Shown in pieces: positions 15,857 to 28,159 of a stretch of DNA of 42,500 nt (its first letter is position 1; each line of letters begins with the position of its first letter). Position numbers and translations under genes: made by a program. The DNA is from Prorocentrum cordatum (Eukaryota; Sar; Dinophyceae; Prorocentrales; Prorocentraceae): NCBI GenBank assembly GCA_963575745.1, contig CAUYUJ010000348.1, positions 336,710 to 379,209 of the forward strand, given 5' to 3'. A model generated the notes under the pieces. It saw only the letters and a program-made list of their open reading frames with translations, was not told the DNA's origin and searched no databases.

Positions 15857-16650
15857 AGGGCTTCGTGGGGGCCGTTTGGGGATCTCTTGGGGCGTTTTTG
15901 CCTGCGATATGCCTGTCGCCTCTCGTCCGCTCCCCCGCTCCTGGAGGGAATTCTGAAGGCACTGAAGGCTTCGTGGGGGCCGTTTCGGAGCCTCTTCGGC
16001 CTTCGTTTGGGCCTCCCGGGGGGGCTCTTAGGGCCCTCTCGGGCCGTCTTGGGTGCCTCTTGGGCCGTCTTGGGGCCGTCTGAAACCCGCCTCGGCGCCT
16101 CTTGGGCTGTCTTGGGCCGTCTTGGGCCGCTCCTGGGGCCGTCTTGGGTGCCTCTTCGGCCGTCTTGGGCGCCTCCTGGGCCGTCCTGGGGCCGTCCTGG
16201 GGCGTCTTGGGACCGTCTGGGGGCCCTCCTGGCCCGTCTTGGGGCTCTCTTGGGGTCCTCTTCGGCCGTCTTGGAGCGGTCGGGGGGGCTTCTTGGGCCG
16301 TCTTGGAGCGTCGGGAAGCCGACGAGGCGAGGAGGCCGAAAACATCGAAAAACACAGTAGAAATCGACGATTTCTGTCGCTCGGGGCCCTCTTGGGAGGC
16401 CTCTTGGGAGGCCTCTTCGGGCGTCTTGGACGCCTCTTGGGCCGCCTGGGGCGAATCTCGGGCGTCTTGGGCCCATCTTTAAGCGTGCCGGGGCTCTCCG
16501 GGGCCGTCTTGGGGGCTTCTGGGGGCCCTCTCGACGTGTCCTGGAGCCTGCCTGGGCGGCCCGGGGCGGCCCAGGGCCAGCCCGGGGCGGTTTTGGTGCA
16601 TTGGGGCCTGCGCCCTTCTGGCACGCACTGGGCCCTGCAATGTAGTAGAG
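15857..16650. repeat. Module beta, copy 2 (5' truncated)
   Basis: It starts inside beta at AGGGCTTCGTGGGGGCCG and so lacks the TCGTCG hairpin part. The island hairpin GAAATCG-A-CGATTTC is at 16360-16374. The right border carries the same one-base-deleted PPR start as copy 1. Confidence 0.85.
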
Positions 16651-16906
16651 ACTAGGGCTGACCCGTGGACTCCGTCCACGACATCTTTCTGGAATGGTTC
16701 TCGGAGGAACGGCGCAGATTGTACCGAAAATCTACAAACACAGCGGCGGCTCGGGCGGCGGCAGCGAGACCGCGCCTTCGTGTCCGAGCTCTTGCAGCGC
16801 TGCAGCAGCTTGGCCCAGCGCACTGCTCGATCACCCCCCTCCTATTGAGGACAGTTTCGAAGTCTCTCGGGGATGTGCGTCGAAGTCGAAGCCCATCTGA
16901 GGCGTC
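16651..16906. repeat. Border segment preceding alpha (PPR hairpin plus about 230 bp)
   Basis: It has the hairpin GTGGAC-TCC-GTCCAC (16665-16679), then a conserved segment shared with 24046-24272 and 42282-42500. On the - strand this segment reads in frame toward VVDGVHG, through SAPFLREPFQKD, so it may be an upstream coding part of the same PPR gene family. Confidence 0.65.
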
Positions 16907-18725
16907 TCAGGAGCGCTCGGGGAAGGGCTCGGGAGGCCATCGGGGAAAGCCACCGAAAGCGCCGGGGAGGCTCGCAAGGATCTACAGGGAGGGCCCAAGA
17001 GAGCTTCAAGAAAATTTGAAATCCAGTGAACTCTTAAGAGAAACCGCTGTTGGGTCGGCCATCACCTCCGGGCGCGCCTTGATGGTGCGATCCAGTCGCA
17101 TCACCGCCAACGGGAGGGTTTGTTCGCCATGTCCCATTATGTTCGCCCAGAGGGTCTGTGGAGGCCTTCGGGCGAACAGAACGGGACAGGGCAAGGAATG
17201 GGGAAGACATGTCCGAATCTCCTGGGCCCCCCAGATGCTCGTCCGAAGAATGCGGAGAGGTCCCAGGGTCATATCAATTGGCTGCTGTCCCAGGGGTCCG
17301 GTCTGCTTGGCCCGAAGAGTTTGCCAAGGCCCCTGGGGGAACAGAATGGCACAGCATATCGGGCAAAGGGGGGCGGTAGCTGGCCTGTCAGACCCGGCGT
17401 TCGTCTTCTGCCCAAGCGGCGCGGGGCCCACGGGCCCCAGGGTTGGCGTCCCGCTGGGATTCCTCTTGTTCGCCCACAGGGTTGGAGGAGGCCTCCAGGC
17501 GAACAGAATGGGGCAGGACAATGAATGTGGGAGACTTGTCGCAAGCTCCCAGCCCCCCCAAGTGTGCGCCCGAAGGGTGTGGGGCCGCGTTGGCTCCCTC
17601 AAAGGGCCGTCTTGGAGCCGTCTAGGCCCGTCTTGAGGGCGCCGTTTGCCCTGATGGGGCCGTCTTGGTTCGTCGTGGGCCCCTCATGGGCGCGTCCGTA
17701 GGCCGTCCTGGGCCCATCGGGGTCCTCGTGGGGCTGTCTTGGAGCCGTCTGGGACCGTGAGGAGGCCGCCTTGGAGTCGTCTTGGGCCCCTCCTGTGCGC
17801 CTCCTTGGGCCGTCCTGGGCCCAGCAGGGGCCGTGTTGGCACCCTCTTGGGGCTGTCTTGGAGCCGTCTTGAGCCGTCGCAGCGCGCCTTGGGTTGTGCT
17901 GGGTCCGTCTTGGCCCGTCTTGGGGCCTTCCTGGGCGGTTCCTCGGACCCTCCTGGGACTTTCTGGGGCCTCTTGGTGCATCGGACCGCCGAAACGGCGG
18001 GAAACGCAAAGGGTGTAACAGTAAACAATGGAAAATTAACGATTTTTGCCAGCTGGGACTCTCTTGCCATCTTGGCCCGTCTTGAGGCCCCGAACGGGCG
18101 CGTCCTTGGGCCGTCCTGGGCGCACCCTCCTGGGACCGTCTTGGAATCGTCTTGGGCCGTCTTGAGCGCGCCTTGGGCCGTCCTGGGCCGGTCTGGGGCC
18201 GTGTTGGCACCCTCGCGGCGAGGAAGCTCGGAGGCGGGCTCGAGGCCTCTTCGGGGCCATTTTGGAAGCTGTTGGGGCCTCTGTAGGGGCCTCGTTTGGG
18301 CTCCTTGGGAGCCTCCTGGGGCCTCTTCGGGGGATTCTTGGCGGCCCCTTGGGGCCTCTTGGGGGCCTGTTTGGGCCTCCTGGCGCCCTCTTGGGGCGGA
18401 AGGCTCGGATTTTCGGTCCGTGGTCCCCCTCTTGGCCCCCTCTTGGGCCTGTCTTCGGGCCCTCGTGGGCCGTCTTGAGCGTCTCTTGGGTCGTCTTGGG
18501 GCCCTCTTGGGCTGTCTTGGGGCGCTCTTGGAAACCTCTTGGGCCGTTCTGGGGCGCTCTTGGAGGCCTCTTGGGCCGTCTTCGAGCGTCGGAAAGCGGA
18601 AAAGGCGAGAAGGCCAAAATCCTTCCAAAACCGTCGTAAAGCGGACGATTTTGAGGCCCAAAACCGTCCAAAACCTCCTGAGGCGGTCCCCTCGTCCGCC
18701 CCCCTCGCTTCGAAGCAGTTTTTAA
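16907..18725. repeat. Module alpha, copy 2
   Basis: It is nearly identical to copy 1. The island hairpin CCGCCG-AAA-CGGCGG is at 17986-18000. It ends with an uninterrupted header junction (CTCGCTTCGAAGCAGTTTTT then AAGCCCCGTGG), which serves as the empty-site reference for element 1 and for the 1815-3406 insertion. Confidence 0.9.
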
Positions 18726-19735
18726 GCCCCGTGGCACCTCTTAGGGGATCTCTTTTGGGCTCCTGGGGGCCTCTTGGGCCTCCACTGGATTCGCTGCCCT
18801 CGGTCGGCAATCGTCGATCCTACGACGACTCTCCCCAACGGAGAAACATCGAAGGCCCTCGGAGCGTCCAACATTGTTCTTTTGTGCCTTCGATATGCCG
18901 GTCGCCTCTCGTCCGCTCCCCCCCTCCTGGAAGCAATTCTGAGGCCACTTAGGGCTTCGTGGGGGCCGTTTGGGGATCTCTTGGGGCGTTTTTGCCTGCG
19001 ATATGCCTGTCGCCTCTCGTCCGCTCCCCCGCTCCTGGAGGGAATTCTGAAGGCACTGAAGGCTTCGTGGGGGCCGTTTCGGAGCCTCTTCGGCCTTCGT
19101 TTGGGCCTCCCGGGGGGGCTCTTAGGGCCCTCTCGGGCCGTCTTGGGTGCCTCTTGGGCCGTCTTGGGGCCGTCTGAGACCCGCCTCGGCGCCTCTTGGG
19201 CTGTCTTGGGCCGTCTTGGGCCGCTCCTGGGGCCGTCTTGGGTGCCTCTTGGGCCGTCTTGGGCGCCTCCTGGGCCGTCCTGGGGCCGTCCTGGGGCGTC
19301 TTGGGACCGTCTGGGGGCCCTCCTGGCCCGTCTTGGGGCTCTCTTGGGGTCCTCTTCGGCCGTCTTGGAGCGGTCGGGGGGGCTTCTTGGGCCGTCTTGG
19401 AGCGTCGGGAAGCCGACGAGGCGAGGAGGCCGAAAACATCGAAAAACACAGTAGAAATCGACGATTTCTGTCGCTCGGGGCCCTCTTGGGAGGCCTCTTG
19501 GAAGGCCTCTTCGGGCGTCTTGGACGCCTCTTGGGCCGCCTGGGGCGAATCTCGGGCGTCTTGGGCCCATCTTTAAGCGTGCCGGGGCTCTCCGGGGCCG
19601 TCTTGGGGGCTTCTGGGGGCCCTCTCGACATGTCCTGGGGCCTGCCTGGGCGGCCCGGGGCGGCCCGGGGCCAGCCCGGGGCGGTTTTGAGACATTTGAG
19701 CCTGCGCCCTTCTGGCACGCACGTGCTCCTGCAAT
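18726..19735. repeat. Module beta, copy 3 (most complete)
   Basis: It contains the TCGTCG-ATCCTA-CGACGA hairpin (18811-18828), two header-like segments, the degenerate tract, the GAAATCG-A-CGATTTC hairpin (19454-19468) and the GCACGCACGTGC border. Confidence 0.88.
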
Positions 19736-20195
19736 GTGCCTCTGGGGGCTTCTTTTGAGCCTCCCGTGGGGGCTCTTAGGGCCCTCTTGGGCCGTCTTCG
19801 GTGCCTCTTGGGCCGTCTTGGGACCGTCTGAGTCCCGCCTGGGCGCCTCTGGGGCTGTCTTGGGCCGTCTTGGGCCGCTCCTGGGGCCGTCTTGGGCGCC
19901 TGTTGGGCCGTCTTGGGCGCCTCCTGGGCCGTCCTGGGGCCGTCTCGGGCCGCTCTTGGGACCGGCATGGGGCCCGCTTGGCCCGTCTTGGGCTCTATTG
20001 GGGGCCTCTTCGGCCGTCTTGGAGCGGTCTTGGGGACCTCTTGGGCCGTCTTGGAGCGTCGGGAGGCCGAAAAGGCGAGAAGGCCGAAACCATCGGAAAA
20101 CACAATGGAAATCGACGTTTTTTGCTGATCGGGGCCCTCTTGGGAGGCCTCTTGGGAGGCCTCTGGGGGCGTCTTGGAGGCCTGTGGAGCCGTAG
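19736..20195. repeat. Diverged beta-like module
   Basis: It follows copy 3 directly with the same order of themes but many substitutions. Its A-rich island (20060-20130) reads GGAAATCGACGTTTTTTGC, so the island palindrome is damaged here. Confidence 0.75.
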
Positions 20196-20445
20196 CTGAC
20201 TAGGGCAGACCTGTGGACTCCGTCCACGACATCAGCTCGACGTGGCGAGGGGTCTCTGGCCACGATGGCCAGTTGAAGGCGCTCTCCACACCTTCCAGGA
20301 CCTCCTGCTCTCCTGTGTTCCTCAGCTGCTGCTGCTGCTGCTGGGAGGTCCTGCTGCTTCCTCCCCCTCCTCCTCCTCCTCCTCCGCCTCCTCCTCCTCC
20401 TCCTCTTCCACCTTCTTCTCCTCTTTCGCTGGATTCTCCATGCCC
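20196..20445 (-). pseudogene. PPR border followed by CTG and TCC microsatellites
   Basis: The - strand reads DVVDGVHRSALVSY, cut off by diverged sequence. The border hairpin is at 20213-20227, and the left part matches 15720-15780. Then come a (CTG)5-6 run (20324-20343) and a (TCC)n tract (20355-20410), not present in the other beta borders. Confidence 0.6.
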
Positions 20446-21385
20446 TCGGTCGGCAATCGTCGATCCTACGACGACTCTCCCCAACAGAGAAACATCGAAG
20501 GCCCTCGGAGCGTCCAACATTGTTCTTTTGTGCCTTCGATATGCCGGTCGCCTCTCGTCCGCTCCCCCCCTCCTGGAAGCAATTCTGAGGCCACTTAGGG
20601 CTTCGTGGGGGCCGTTTGGGGATCTCTTGGGGCGTTTTTGCCTGCGATATGCCTGTCGCCTCTCGTCCGCTCCCCCGCTCCTGGAGGGAATTCTGAAGCC
20701 ACTGAAGGCTTCGTGGGGGCCGTTTCGGAGCCTCTTCGGCCTTCTTTTGGGCCTCCCGGGGGGGCTCTTAGGGCCCTCTCGGGCCGTCTTGGGTGCCTCT
20801 TGGGCCGTCTTGGGGCCGTCTGAGGCCCGCCTCGGCGCCTCTTGGGCTGTCTTGGGCCGTCTTGGGCCGCTCCTGGGGCCGTCTTGGGTGCCTCTTGGGC
20901 CGTCTTGGGCGCCTCCTGGGCCGTCCTGGGGCCGTCCTGGGGCGTCTTGAGACCGTCTTGGGGCCCTCCTGGCCCGTCTTGGGGCTCTCTTGGGGTCCTC
21001 TTCGGCCGTCTTGGAGCGGTCGGGGGGACTTCTTGGGCCGTCTTGGAGCGTCGGGAAGCCGAAGAGGCGAGGAGGTCGAAAACATCGAAAAACACAGTAG
21101 AAATCGACGATTTCTGTCGCTCGGGGCCCTCTTGGGAGGCCTCTTGGGAGGCCTCTTCGGGCGTCTTGGACGCCTCTTGGGCCGTCTGGGGCGAATCTCG
21201 GGCGTCTTGGGCCCATCTTTAAGCGTGCCGGGGCTCTCCGGGGCCGTCTTGGGGGCTTCTGGGGGCCCTCTCGACATGTCCTGGAGCCTGCTTGGGCGGC
21301 CTGGGGCGGCCCGGGGCCAGCCCGGGGCGGTTTTGACTCATTGGAGCCTGCGCCCTTCTGGCACGCACTGGGCCCTGCAATGTAG
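20446..21385. repeat. Module beta, copy 4
   Basis: It has the TCGTCG hairpin (20457-20474), headers near 20553 and 20663, the island hairpin (21100-21114) and a right border with the one-base-deleted PPR start. Confidence 0.85.
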
Positions 21386-21500
21386 TAGAGATGACGTTGG
21401 GCTCCAGCATCGTCTCCCGCATCTCGCTCAGCAGCGCAAGCGCCCGCTGCCACTGCTTGCCCTTTTCGCACGCGCTGATCCCAGCATTGTAGCTGACCAG
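21365..21500 (-). pseudogene. PPR unit fragment (best preserved)
   Basis: The - strand reads SYNAGISACEKG followed by KQWQRALALLSEMRETMLEPNVI, a textbook 35-residue PPR unit. The next unit begins YYIAGPSACQKGA but is out of frame by one base. This supports a dinoflagellate-type PPR ancestor for the border sequences. Confidence 0.7.
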
Positions 21501-21506
21501 GGCTGG

Positions 21507-21528
21507 CCCGCGGCCTTCCGGCCGCGGG
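21507..21528. repeat. GC-rich perfect hairpin
   Basis: CCCGCGGCC-TTCC-GGCCGCGGG forms a perfect 9-bp stem with a 4-nt loop, just beyond the PPR fragment. It could be a cruciform or an RNA stop; there is no further context. Confidence 0.7.
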
Positions 21529-21529
21529 G

Positions 21530-22960
21530 TCCGCCCGCCATGGTGTGGACGTGGAAATGGGGCGTCTCCGGGGCCTCGCGGGAGAGGGAAGCTGGAGGGG
21601 GCGGTCTGGATGGAGGTGGCCGCTGGAGGGGGGGAGGTGGGCGAGGGATGCAGCCAAGCACGCCTGAAGGCAGGAACGCGGTGGCGGAGGCGGTGCCCAT
21701 GGAAGCACACTCATGTGGGCACGACATGGTGTGGACAGAAGCTGTTCCTCACGCCGCGCTCTGTGTTCACGACAGCTTCGGCGGGACGGGTCGCCGTGGT
21801 AATTGTATCTGCTTATGGCTGGGGCCGAATGATATCTTCATCTGGTAGCGTGGTGAAAATGGAGCAGGTGTTCGTTCGTCTGGAGTTTAGACAGCCTCAG
21901 AGGCCCGCAAAAGGCCGCCGAGACGGCCCGCACTGGGGCCGCTCAGGCGCCTGGTGCACGGGAGGATCGCCGATAGGACGCTGGAGTAACTCTCAATTTG
22001 GCTTACTTGGGCTGCACGTTAGGAGTCTTCTCGGGGTGTCCGGACACTGTATGGGCCTTCTTCGGGGCGTACCCAGGACATCTCAGTGGCTCCTATCTGC
22101 TTGTGGGCCAGTTTGGATGCCCTCCTCGTCCTCCACATGGATCCTTCATCACGTCGATCTTCGTGAGGAGCCGTCTCGGGGTGTCTGGATCCTCTTGGGG
22201 CCTCCTTCGGGTCATGCTCAGGACATCTCGGTGGTTTCTGTCGGTTGGGGGGGCCATTTGGGGTGTCCTGCGCCTCCTCCCCTCGATCCTTCATCCCGTC
22301 GGTCTTCGATCGTCAGTCGTCGACGCTCCCCACGAGACAAGCATCCAAGGCTTCTTGGGGGCCGTTTGGGAGCCTCTTTTCGTCCTCCTGGGGATCTCGG
22401 GGCCCTCTCGGGCCGTCTTGGGTGCCTCTTGGGCCGTCTTGGGCGCCTCTGGGACCATGTTGTGGCCGTCTCGGGGCCATCTTGGTCCGTTGTTGGGCGC
22501 TCTCGGGGCTGTCTTGGGTGTCTCTTGGGCCGTCTCAGGCGCCTCTGGAGCCGTCCCGGGGCCGTCTCGGGCCGTTCGGGGCCGTCCCGGGGAAGGACTC
22601 CAGGCTTCAGGAGCAGGCCTCCAGGTAAAGTACCGAAAGAGATAGGGATGGGAGGCGCAGGTTGAAGCAAGGAAGGAGCGGAAGACTTCAGAAAATATGA
22701 CTTTATGAGCCCGGCGGTGGTTCATTACCTTCGGCCCCAGGGCCCGCGTTCTGGGTTCCGGACGGATGCCTACCCCAGGGAAGGGGTCCAGACTTCAAAA
22801 GCAGGCCTCCGGGCAGTGTAGGGGAAGAGATTGGGATGGGAGGCGCTGGTGAAAGAGAGTAGAGGGGATAGAAATAAAGAGCAAAAGACTGCGCCTCGAC
22901 GTGGAAAGCGCTGTGCACCAGGCGTGGAGACGCTGCGATGGCGAGCGCCCCACGCCATCA
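21530..22960. other. Mixed low-copy region without a supportable gene
   Basis: Less repetitive GC-rich sequence. A motif pair AGGCCTCC..GGGATGGGAGGCGC occurs at about 22611-22660 and 22801-22850. At 22305-22345 a diverged relative of the beta start island (GATCGTCAGTCGTCGACGC) leads into the degenerate tract (22350-22600). Open frames here are not conserved elsewhere in the window, and I see no domain. Confidence 0.5.
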
Positions 22961-23904
22961 TCACGTCGTGAGTCGCGACGTCCGCCATCCCCGCTGCCTC
23001 TTCGGGTGGGCCTGCGATCAGTCTCTCGCCACTCGTCCGCCCCCCTGTACTAGAGGCCATGTTGTGGCCACTTGCCTCTTGGGGGCTGTTTGGAGGCCTC
23101 TGTTCGGCCTCCTGGGGGTCTCTTGGGGCTGCCTGGGGCCGTCTTGGGTGCCTCTTGGGTCGACTCTCGTCCGCCCGCTCGTTTCGAACCAATACTGAAG
23201 CCACATACCTCTTGGGGGCCATTTGGGGGCCTTCTGTCGGCCTCATGGGGTCTCTTGGGGCCCTCTTGGGCCGTCTTGGGTGCCTTTTGGGCCGTCTTGG
23301 GGCCATGTGGGGGCGTCTTAGGCGCCTCTGGGGCCGTCTTGGGCCGCCTTGGGCCATGATTGGCTGCTGTTGGAGCTGTCTTGGGTGCGTCTTGGGCCGT
23401 CTCGGGCGCATCTGGAGCCGTCCCGATGCCGTCTGGGACCGTTTGGGGGTCCTCCTCGGGACCTCTGGGCGCGTCTTGGGGTGAGCTGGGGGGCCTGTAT
23501 AGCCGTCTTGGACGCTACGAGGACGAAAAAACAAGACATAGTGACAACGAGCGTTTCCAGAAGGGAATGAGACGTTTTCAGCCTCTTGGGGCTCTCCTGG
23601 AGGCCCTCTTGGGCCGTCTTGGGAGCCTCCTGGCATGCCTTGGGGGCCCCTGGGGCTGTCTTAAGGCTCCCAAGGGTGTTATGGGGATGTCTTGCCTCCT
23701 GGCATGCCTTGGGGGCCCCTGGGGCTGCCTTGAGGCTCCCAAGGGTGTTATGGGGATGTCTTGGCGCCCCCTCGAGCCTCTCGGAGCCGTCCCGAAGCCC
23801 TCTGAAGCAGTTTCGGGGGCATCTGGATCCCCCCCTGAGCCGTTTTGGGGTCGGAACAGACGGTCAAGACAGAGACCCTTCTCGCTCTCAAAGGTCGCTC
23901 GCAC
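22961..23904. repeat. Degenerate modules with two headers and an island
   Basis: Headers CTCGTCCGCCCCCC (23033) and CTCGTCCGCCCGCTCG (23167) each lead into a CCTCTTGGGGGC tract. An A-rich island lies at 23505-23580. At 23630-23765 a segment of about 67 bp (CTCCTGGCATGCCTTGGGGG...) is tandemly duplicated. Confidence 0.7.
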
Positions 23905-24060
23905 AGGAGAGATGACGTTGGGCTCCAGCTTCGCCTCCCACATCTCGCTCAGCAGCGCCAGAGCCCGCTGCCACTGCTCGCCCTTCCCGCACGCGCTGAC
24001 TCCAGCGCTATAGCTGACTAGGGCTGACCCGTGGACTCCGTCCACGACATCTTTCTGGAA
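23905..24060 (-). pseudogene. PPR unit fragment
   Basis: The - strand reads VVDGVHGSALVSYSAGVSAC, then EQWQRALALLSEMWEAKLEPNVIS, one complete unit continuous with the upstream border segment. The border hairpin is at 24031-24045. No in-frame neighbour unit lies downstream. Confidence 0.65.
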
Positions 24061-24272
24061 TGGTTCTCGGAGGAACGGCGCAGATTGTACCGAAAATCTA
24101 CAAACACGGCGGCGGCTCGGGCGGCGGCAGCGAGACCGCGCCTTCGTGTCCGAGCTCTTGCAGCGCTCCAGCAGCTTGGCCCAGCGCACTGCTCGTTCAC
24201 CCCCCTCCTATTGAGGACAGTTTCGAAGTCTCTCGGGGATGTGCGTCGAAGTCGAAGCCCATCTGAGGCGTC
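24046..24272. repeat. Border segment preceding alpha copy 3
   Basis: It is a near-identical copy of 16680-16906, linking the PPR border to alpha. Confidence 0.8.
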
Positions 24273-26091
24273 TCAGGAGCGCTTGGGGAAGGGCTCGGGA
24301 GACCATCGGGGAAAGCCACCGAAAGCGCCGGGGAGGCTCGCAAGGATCTACAGGGAGGGCCCAAGAGAGCTTCAAGAAAATTCGGAATTCTGTAAAATAT
24401 TTAGAGAAACCGCTGTTGGGTAGGCCATCACCTCCGGGCGCGCCTTGATGGTGCGTTCCAGTCGCATCACCGCCAACGGGAGGGTTTGTTCGCCATGTCC
24501 CATTCTGTTCGCCCAGAGGGTCTGTGGAGGCCTTCGGGCGAACAGAACGGGACAGGGCAAGGAATGGGGAAGACTTGTCCGAATCTCCTGGGCCCCCCAG
24601 GTGCTCGTCCGAAGAATGCGGAGAGGTCCCAGGGTCATATCAATTGGCTGCTGTCCCAGGGGTCCGGTCTGCTTGGCCCGAAGAGTTTGCCAAGGCCCCT
24701 GGGGGAACAGAATGGCACAGCATATCGGGCAAAGGGGGGCGGTAGCTGGCCTGTCAGACCCGGCGTTCGTCTTCTGCCCAAGCGGCGCGGGGCCCACGGG
24801 CCCCAGGGTTGGCGGCCCGCTGGGTTTCCTCTTGTTCGCCCACAGGGTTGGAGGAGGCCTCCAGGCGAACAGAATGGGGCAGGACAATGAATGTGGGAGA
24901 CTTGTCGCAAGCTCCCAGCCCCCCCAAGTGTGCGCCCGAAGGGTGTGGGGCCGCGTTGGCTCCCTCAAAGGGCCGTCTTGGAGCCGTCCAGGCCCGTCTT
25001 GAGGGCGCCGTTTGCCGTGATGGGGCCGTCTTGGTTCGTCGTGGGCCCCTCATGGGCGCGTCCGTAGGCCGTCCTGGGCCCATCGAGGTCCTCGTGGGGC
25101 TGTCTTGGAGCCGTCTGGGACCGTGAGGGGGCCGCCTTGGAGTCGTCTTGGGCCCCTCCTGTGCGCCTCCTTGGGCCGTCCTGGGCCCAGCAGGGGCCGT
25201 GTTGGCACCCTCTTGGGGCTGTCTTGGAGCCGTCTTGAGCCGTCGCAGCGCGCCTTGGGTTGTGCTGGGTCCGTCTTGGCCCGTCTTGGGGCCTTCCTGG
25301 GCGTTTCCTCGGACCCTCCTGGGACTTTCTGGGGCCTCTTGGTGCATCGGACCGCCGAAACGGCGGGAAACGCAAAGGGTGTCACAGTAAACAATGGAAA
25401 ATTAACGATTTTTGCCAGCTGGGGCTCTCTTGCCATCTTGGCCCGTCTTGAGGCCCCGACCGGGCGCGTCCTTGGGCCGTCCTGGGCGCACCCTCCTGGG
25501 ACCGTCTTGGAATCGTCTTGGGCCGTCTTGAGCGCGCCTTGGGCCGTCCTGGGCCCGTCTGGGGCCGTGTTGGCACCCTCGCGGCGAGGAAGCTCGGAGG
25601 CGGGCTCGAGGCCTCTTTGGCGCCATTTAGGAAGCTGTTGGGGCCTCTGTTGGGGCGTCGTTTTGGGCTCCTTGGGAGCTTCCTGGGGCCTATTCGGGGG
25701 ATTCTTGGCGGCCCCTTGGGGCCTCTTGGGGGCCTGTTTGGGCCTCCTGGCGCCCTCTTGGGGCGGAAGGCTCGGAGTTTCGGTCCGTGGTCCTTCTCTT
25801 GGCCCCCTCTTGGGCCTGTCTTCGGGCCCTCGTGGGCCATCTTGAGCGTCTCTTGGGTCGTCTTGGGGCCCTCTTGGGCTGTCTTGGGGCGCTCTTAGAA
25901 ACCTCTTGGGCCGTTCTGGGGCGCTCTTGGAGGCCTCTTGGGCCGTCTTCGAGCGTCGGAAATCGGAAAAGGCGAGAAGGCCAAAATCCTTCCAAAACCG
26001 TCGTAAAGCGGATGATTTTGAGGCCCAAAACCGTCCAAAACCTCCTGAGGCGGTCCCCTCGTCCGCCCCCCTCGCTTCGAAGCAGTTTTTA
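24273..26091. repeat. Module alpha, copy 3
   Basis: It is a near-identical copy with scattered substitutions. The island hairpin CCGCCG-AAA-CGGCGG is at 25352-25366. The header at 26064 is uninterrupted and joins a gamma module. Confidence 0.9.
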
Positions 26092-27390
26092 AGCCCGTGG
26101 CACCTCTTGGGGACCTCTTTTGGGCTCCTGGGGGCCTCTTGGGCCTCTCTGGGCTCGTCTATCGCGCCCCTTGGGCTGTCTTGGGGCCCCCTAGGGCCTT
26201 CTTGGGCGGTCCTCGGGCCGTCTTGGAGCCATCTTGGGCCGCTCTTCGGGCCATCTTGGGGTCCCGTTGGCCTGTCTTGGGCGCCTCTGGGGCCGTCCGG
26301 GGGCCGCCTTGGACCGTCTTGGGGCCCTCTTGGACCGTCTTGGGGTCCTCTTGGGGACCTCGTCGACCGTCTTGGAGCGGTCTTGGATGCCTCTGGGGGG
26401 TTTCGGAGCGTCGGGAAGCCGAAAAAGCGAGGAAGCAAAAAACCTCGGGGAAACTAATGAAAATCAGCGACGATTTTGGCCTCTCGGGCCTCTCCTGGGA
26501 TGCCTCTTGGGAGGCCTATTGGGCCGTCTTGGCGAGCTCTGGGCGGTTCCTCGGGCCGTCTTGGAGCCATCTTGGGCCGCTCTTCGGGCCATCTTGGGGT
26601 CCCGTTGGCCTGTCTAGGGCGCCTCTGGGGCCGTCCTGGGGCCGCCTTGGACCGTCTTGGGGCCCTCTTGGACCGTCTTGGGGTCCTCTTGGGCACCTCG
26701 TCGACCGTCTTGGAGCGGTCTTGGATGCCTCTGGGAGGGTTTCGGAGCGTCGGGAAGCCGAAAAAGCGAGGAAGCAAAAAACCTCAGGGAAACAAATGAA
26801 AATCAACGATTTTGGCCTCTCGGGCCTCTCCTGGGATGCCTCTTGGGAGGCCTATTGGGCCGTCTTGGCGAGCTCTGGGCGGTCCTCGGACCGCCTTGGA
26901 GCCATATTGGGCCGCTCTTCGGGCCATCTTGGGGTCCCGGTGGCCTGTCTTGGGCGCCTCTGGGGCCGTCCTGGGGCCGCATTCGACCGTCTTGGGGCCC
27001 TCTTGGACCGTCTTGGGGTCCTCTTGGGCACCTCTTCGACCGTCTTGGAGCGGTCTTGGGTGCCTCTGGGAGGGTTTCGGAGCGTCGGGAAGCCGAAAAA
27101 GCCTGCGGAAAACCAATGAAAATCAACGATTTTGGCCTCTCGGGCCTCTCCTGGGATGCCTCTTGGGAGGCCTATTGGGCCGTCTTGGGGAGCTCTTGGG
27201 CCGTCTTGGGCCAATCTTGGGCGTCTTGGCGGGATCATTGCGCGTCTCGGGGCCCTCTTGGGCCGCCTTCGGGGCATCTTGAGCAGCTCGGATTCTTTGG
27301 GCCGTCGGGGCGGCCTCCGGAGCGTCTCGGAGCCGTTTCCCGGCATTTGGCTGGATTTCCTTCCGGCACGCGCTTCCTCCGGCCATTAGG
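26092..27390. repeat. Module gamma array (about four units of 310-360 bp)
   Basis: Repeated segments are punctuated by A-rich islands at about 26405-26475, 26755-26815 and 27075-27135. Two islands carry the perfect hairpin AAAATC-AAC-GATTTT (26799-26813 and 27119-27133). The first island has the same arms with a longer loop (AGCGAC). Confidence 0.85.
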
Positions 27391-27530
27391 GCTGACCCGT
27401 GGACTACGTCCACTTGCGGGGTGAAGGGGTGCTGCCGCAAGGCGATCAGGATGAATGGCGTCATGTTCGCCTGCCACACATCGCTGAGCGAGGAGACGGA
27501 GGAGCGTCTGGACGCTCCACCTGGGGCGCT
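27360..27530 (-). pseudogene. PPR-like border fragment
   Basis: The - strand reads SLSDVWQANMTPF (end of a PPR unit) and then VDVVHGSALMAGGSACRKE (start of the next). The hairpin variant GTGGAC-TAC-GTCCAC lies at 27399-27413. Confidence 0.5.
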
Positions 27531-27896
27531 CAAGGGCTCCCTTGGGATCGGGTCGGGCTTTGTCCGTGCGTTCGGTCCGACCTTCTCGGGGCGTTCTGGG
27601 GCCGTCTGGGGGCCCTCTGAGGGGCCCCAAGATCACCAAGACGCCTCCAAAATAGCCACATAATGGCCGCCCGCACAGAATCGGCGGGACCGACTCTGGG
27701 CCACCGCGACGCCGGCCCAGAATCCCACCCGATGCGCCCTGGGCGGCCGCGCGCGCTTCCAGGTCGGCCGAGGCGATTCTGGGCCACCAGAAGAGCGAAA
27801 CACAGCATGGCCCCAAGATGCCGCGGAGAGGGCTCCAGACCGATAAAAAGGGCGGGGGATTTGGGGGCCCAATCCGGCAGGGAGCGCCAAACAAGC
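27531..27896. other. Unassigned flank of element 2
   Basis: GC-rich sequence with a short degenerate stretch at 27590-27640. I see no gene or repeat partner in the window. It ends GCCAAACAAGC at the element terminus. Confidence 0.5.
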
Positions 27897-28138
27897 ATTT
27901 ATGTTTGTACAGCTACGGGGAGGGGCCAGCCACAAGAGGGGGTCGGGCGGAGGCCTCCGACAGGAGTGCCGAATGAGAGAGCGAAACTTTTCACACCAGT
28001 GGGCGGGCCTCGCCGGATGATCTTGCAAACACGAATCTCGAGAGATGCCAGGCGTGCGCCGACTCGGGCCGTTGCTCGAGCAGGCCCGCAATCTACATCA
28101 CGGGGCACGCCCAGAACTAAAGTTAATCGTGATTACCC
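27897..28138 (-). repeat. Element 2 repeat B2 (3' terminus)
   Basis: About 242 bp, nearly identical to B1 at 28256-28497 (single-base differences near 28015 and 28030). On the + strand it begins ATTTATGTTTGTACAGC. Confidence 0.92.
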
Positions 28139-28159
28139 TTCACAAGGGCAGGGGGGGCG

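Noticed and set aside
21507-21528. Bacterial-type intrinsic terminator at the GC hairpin
   Set aside because: No T-run follows and the context is eukaryotic; it is kept only as a hairpin.
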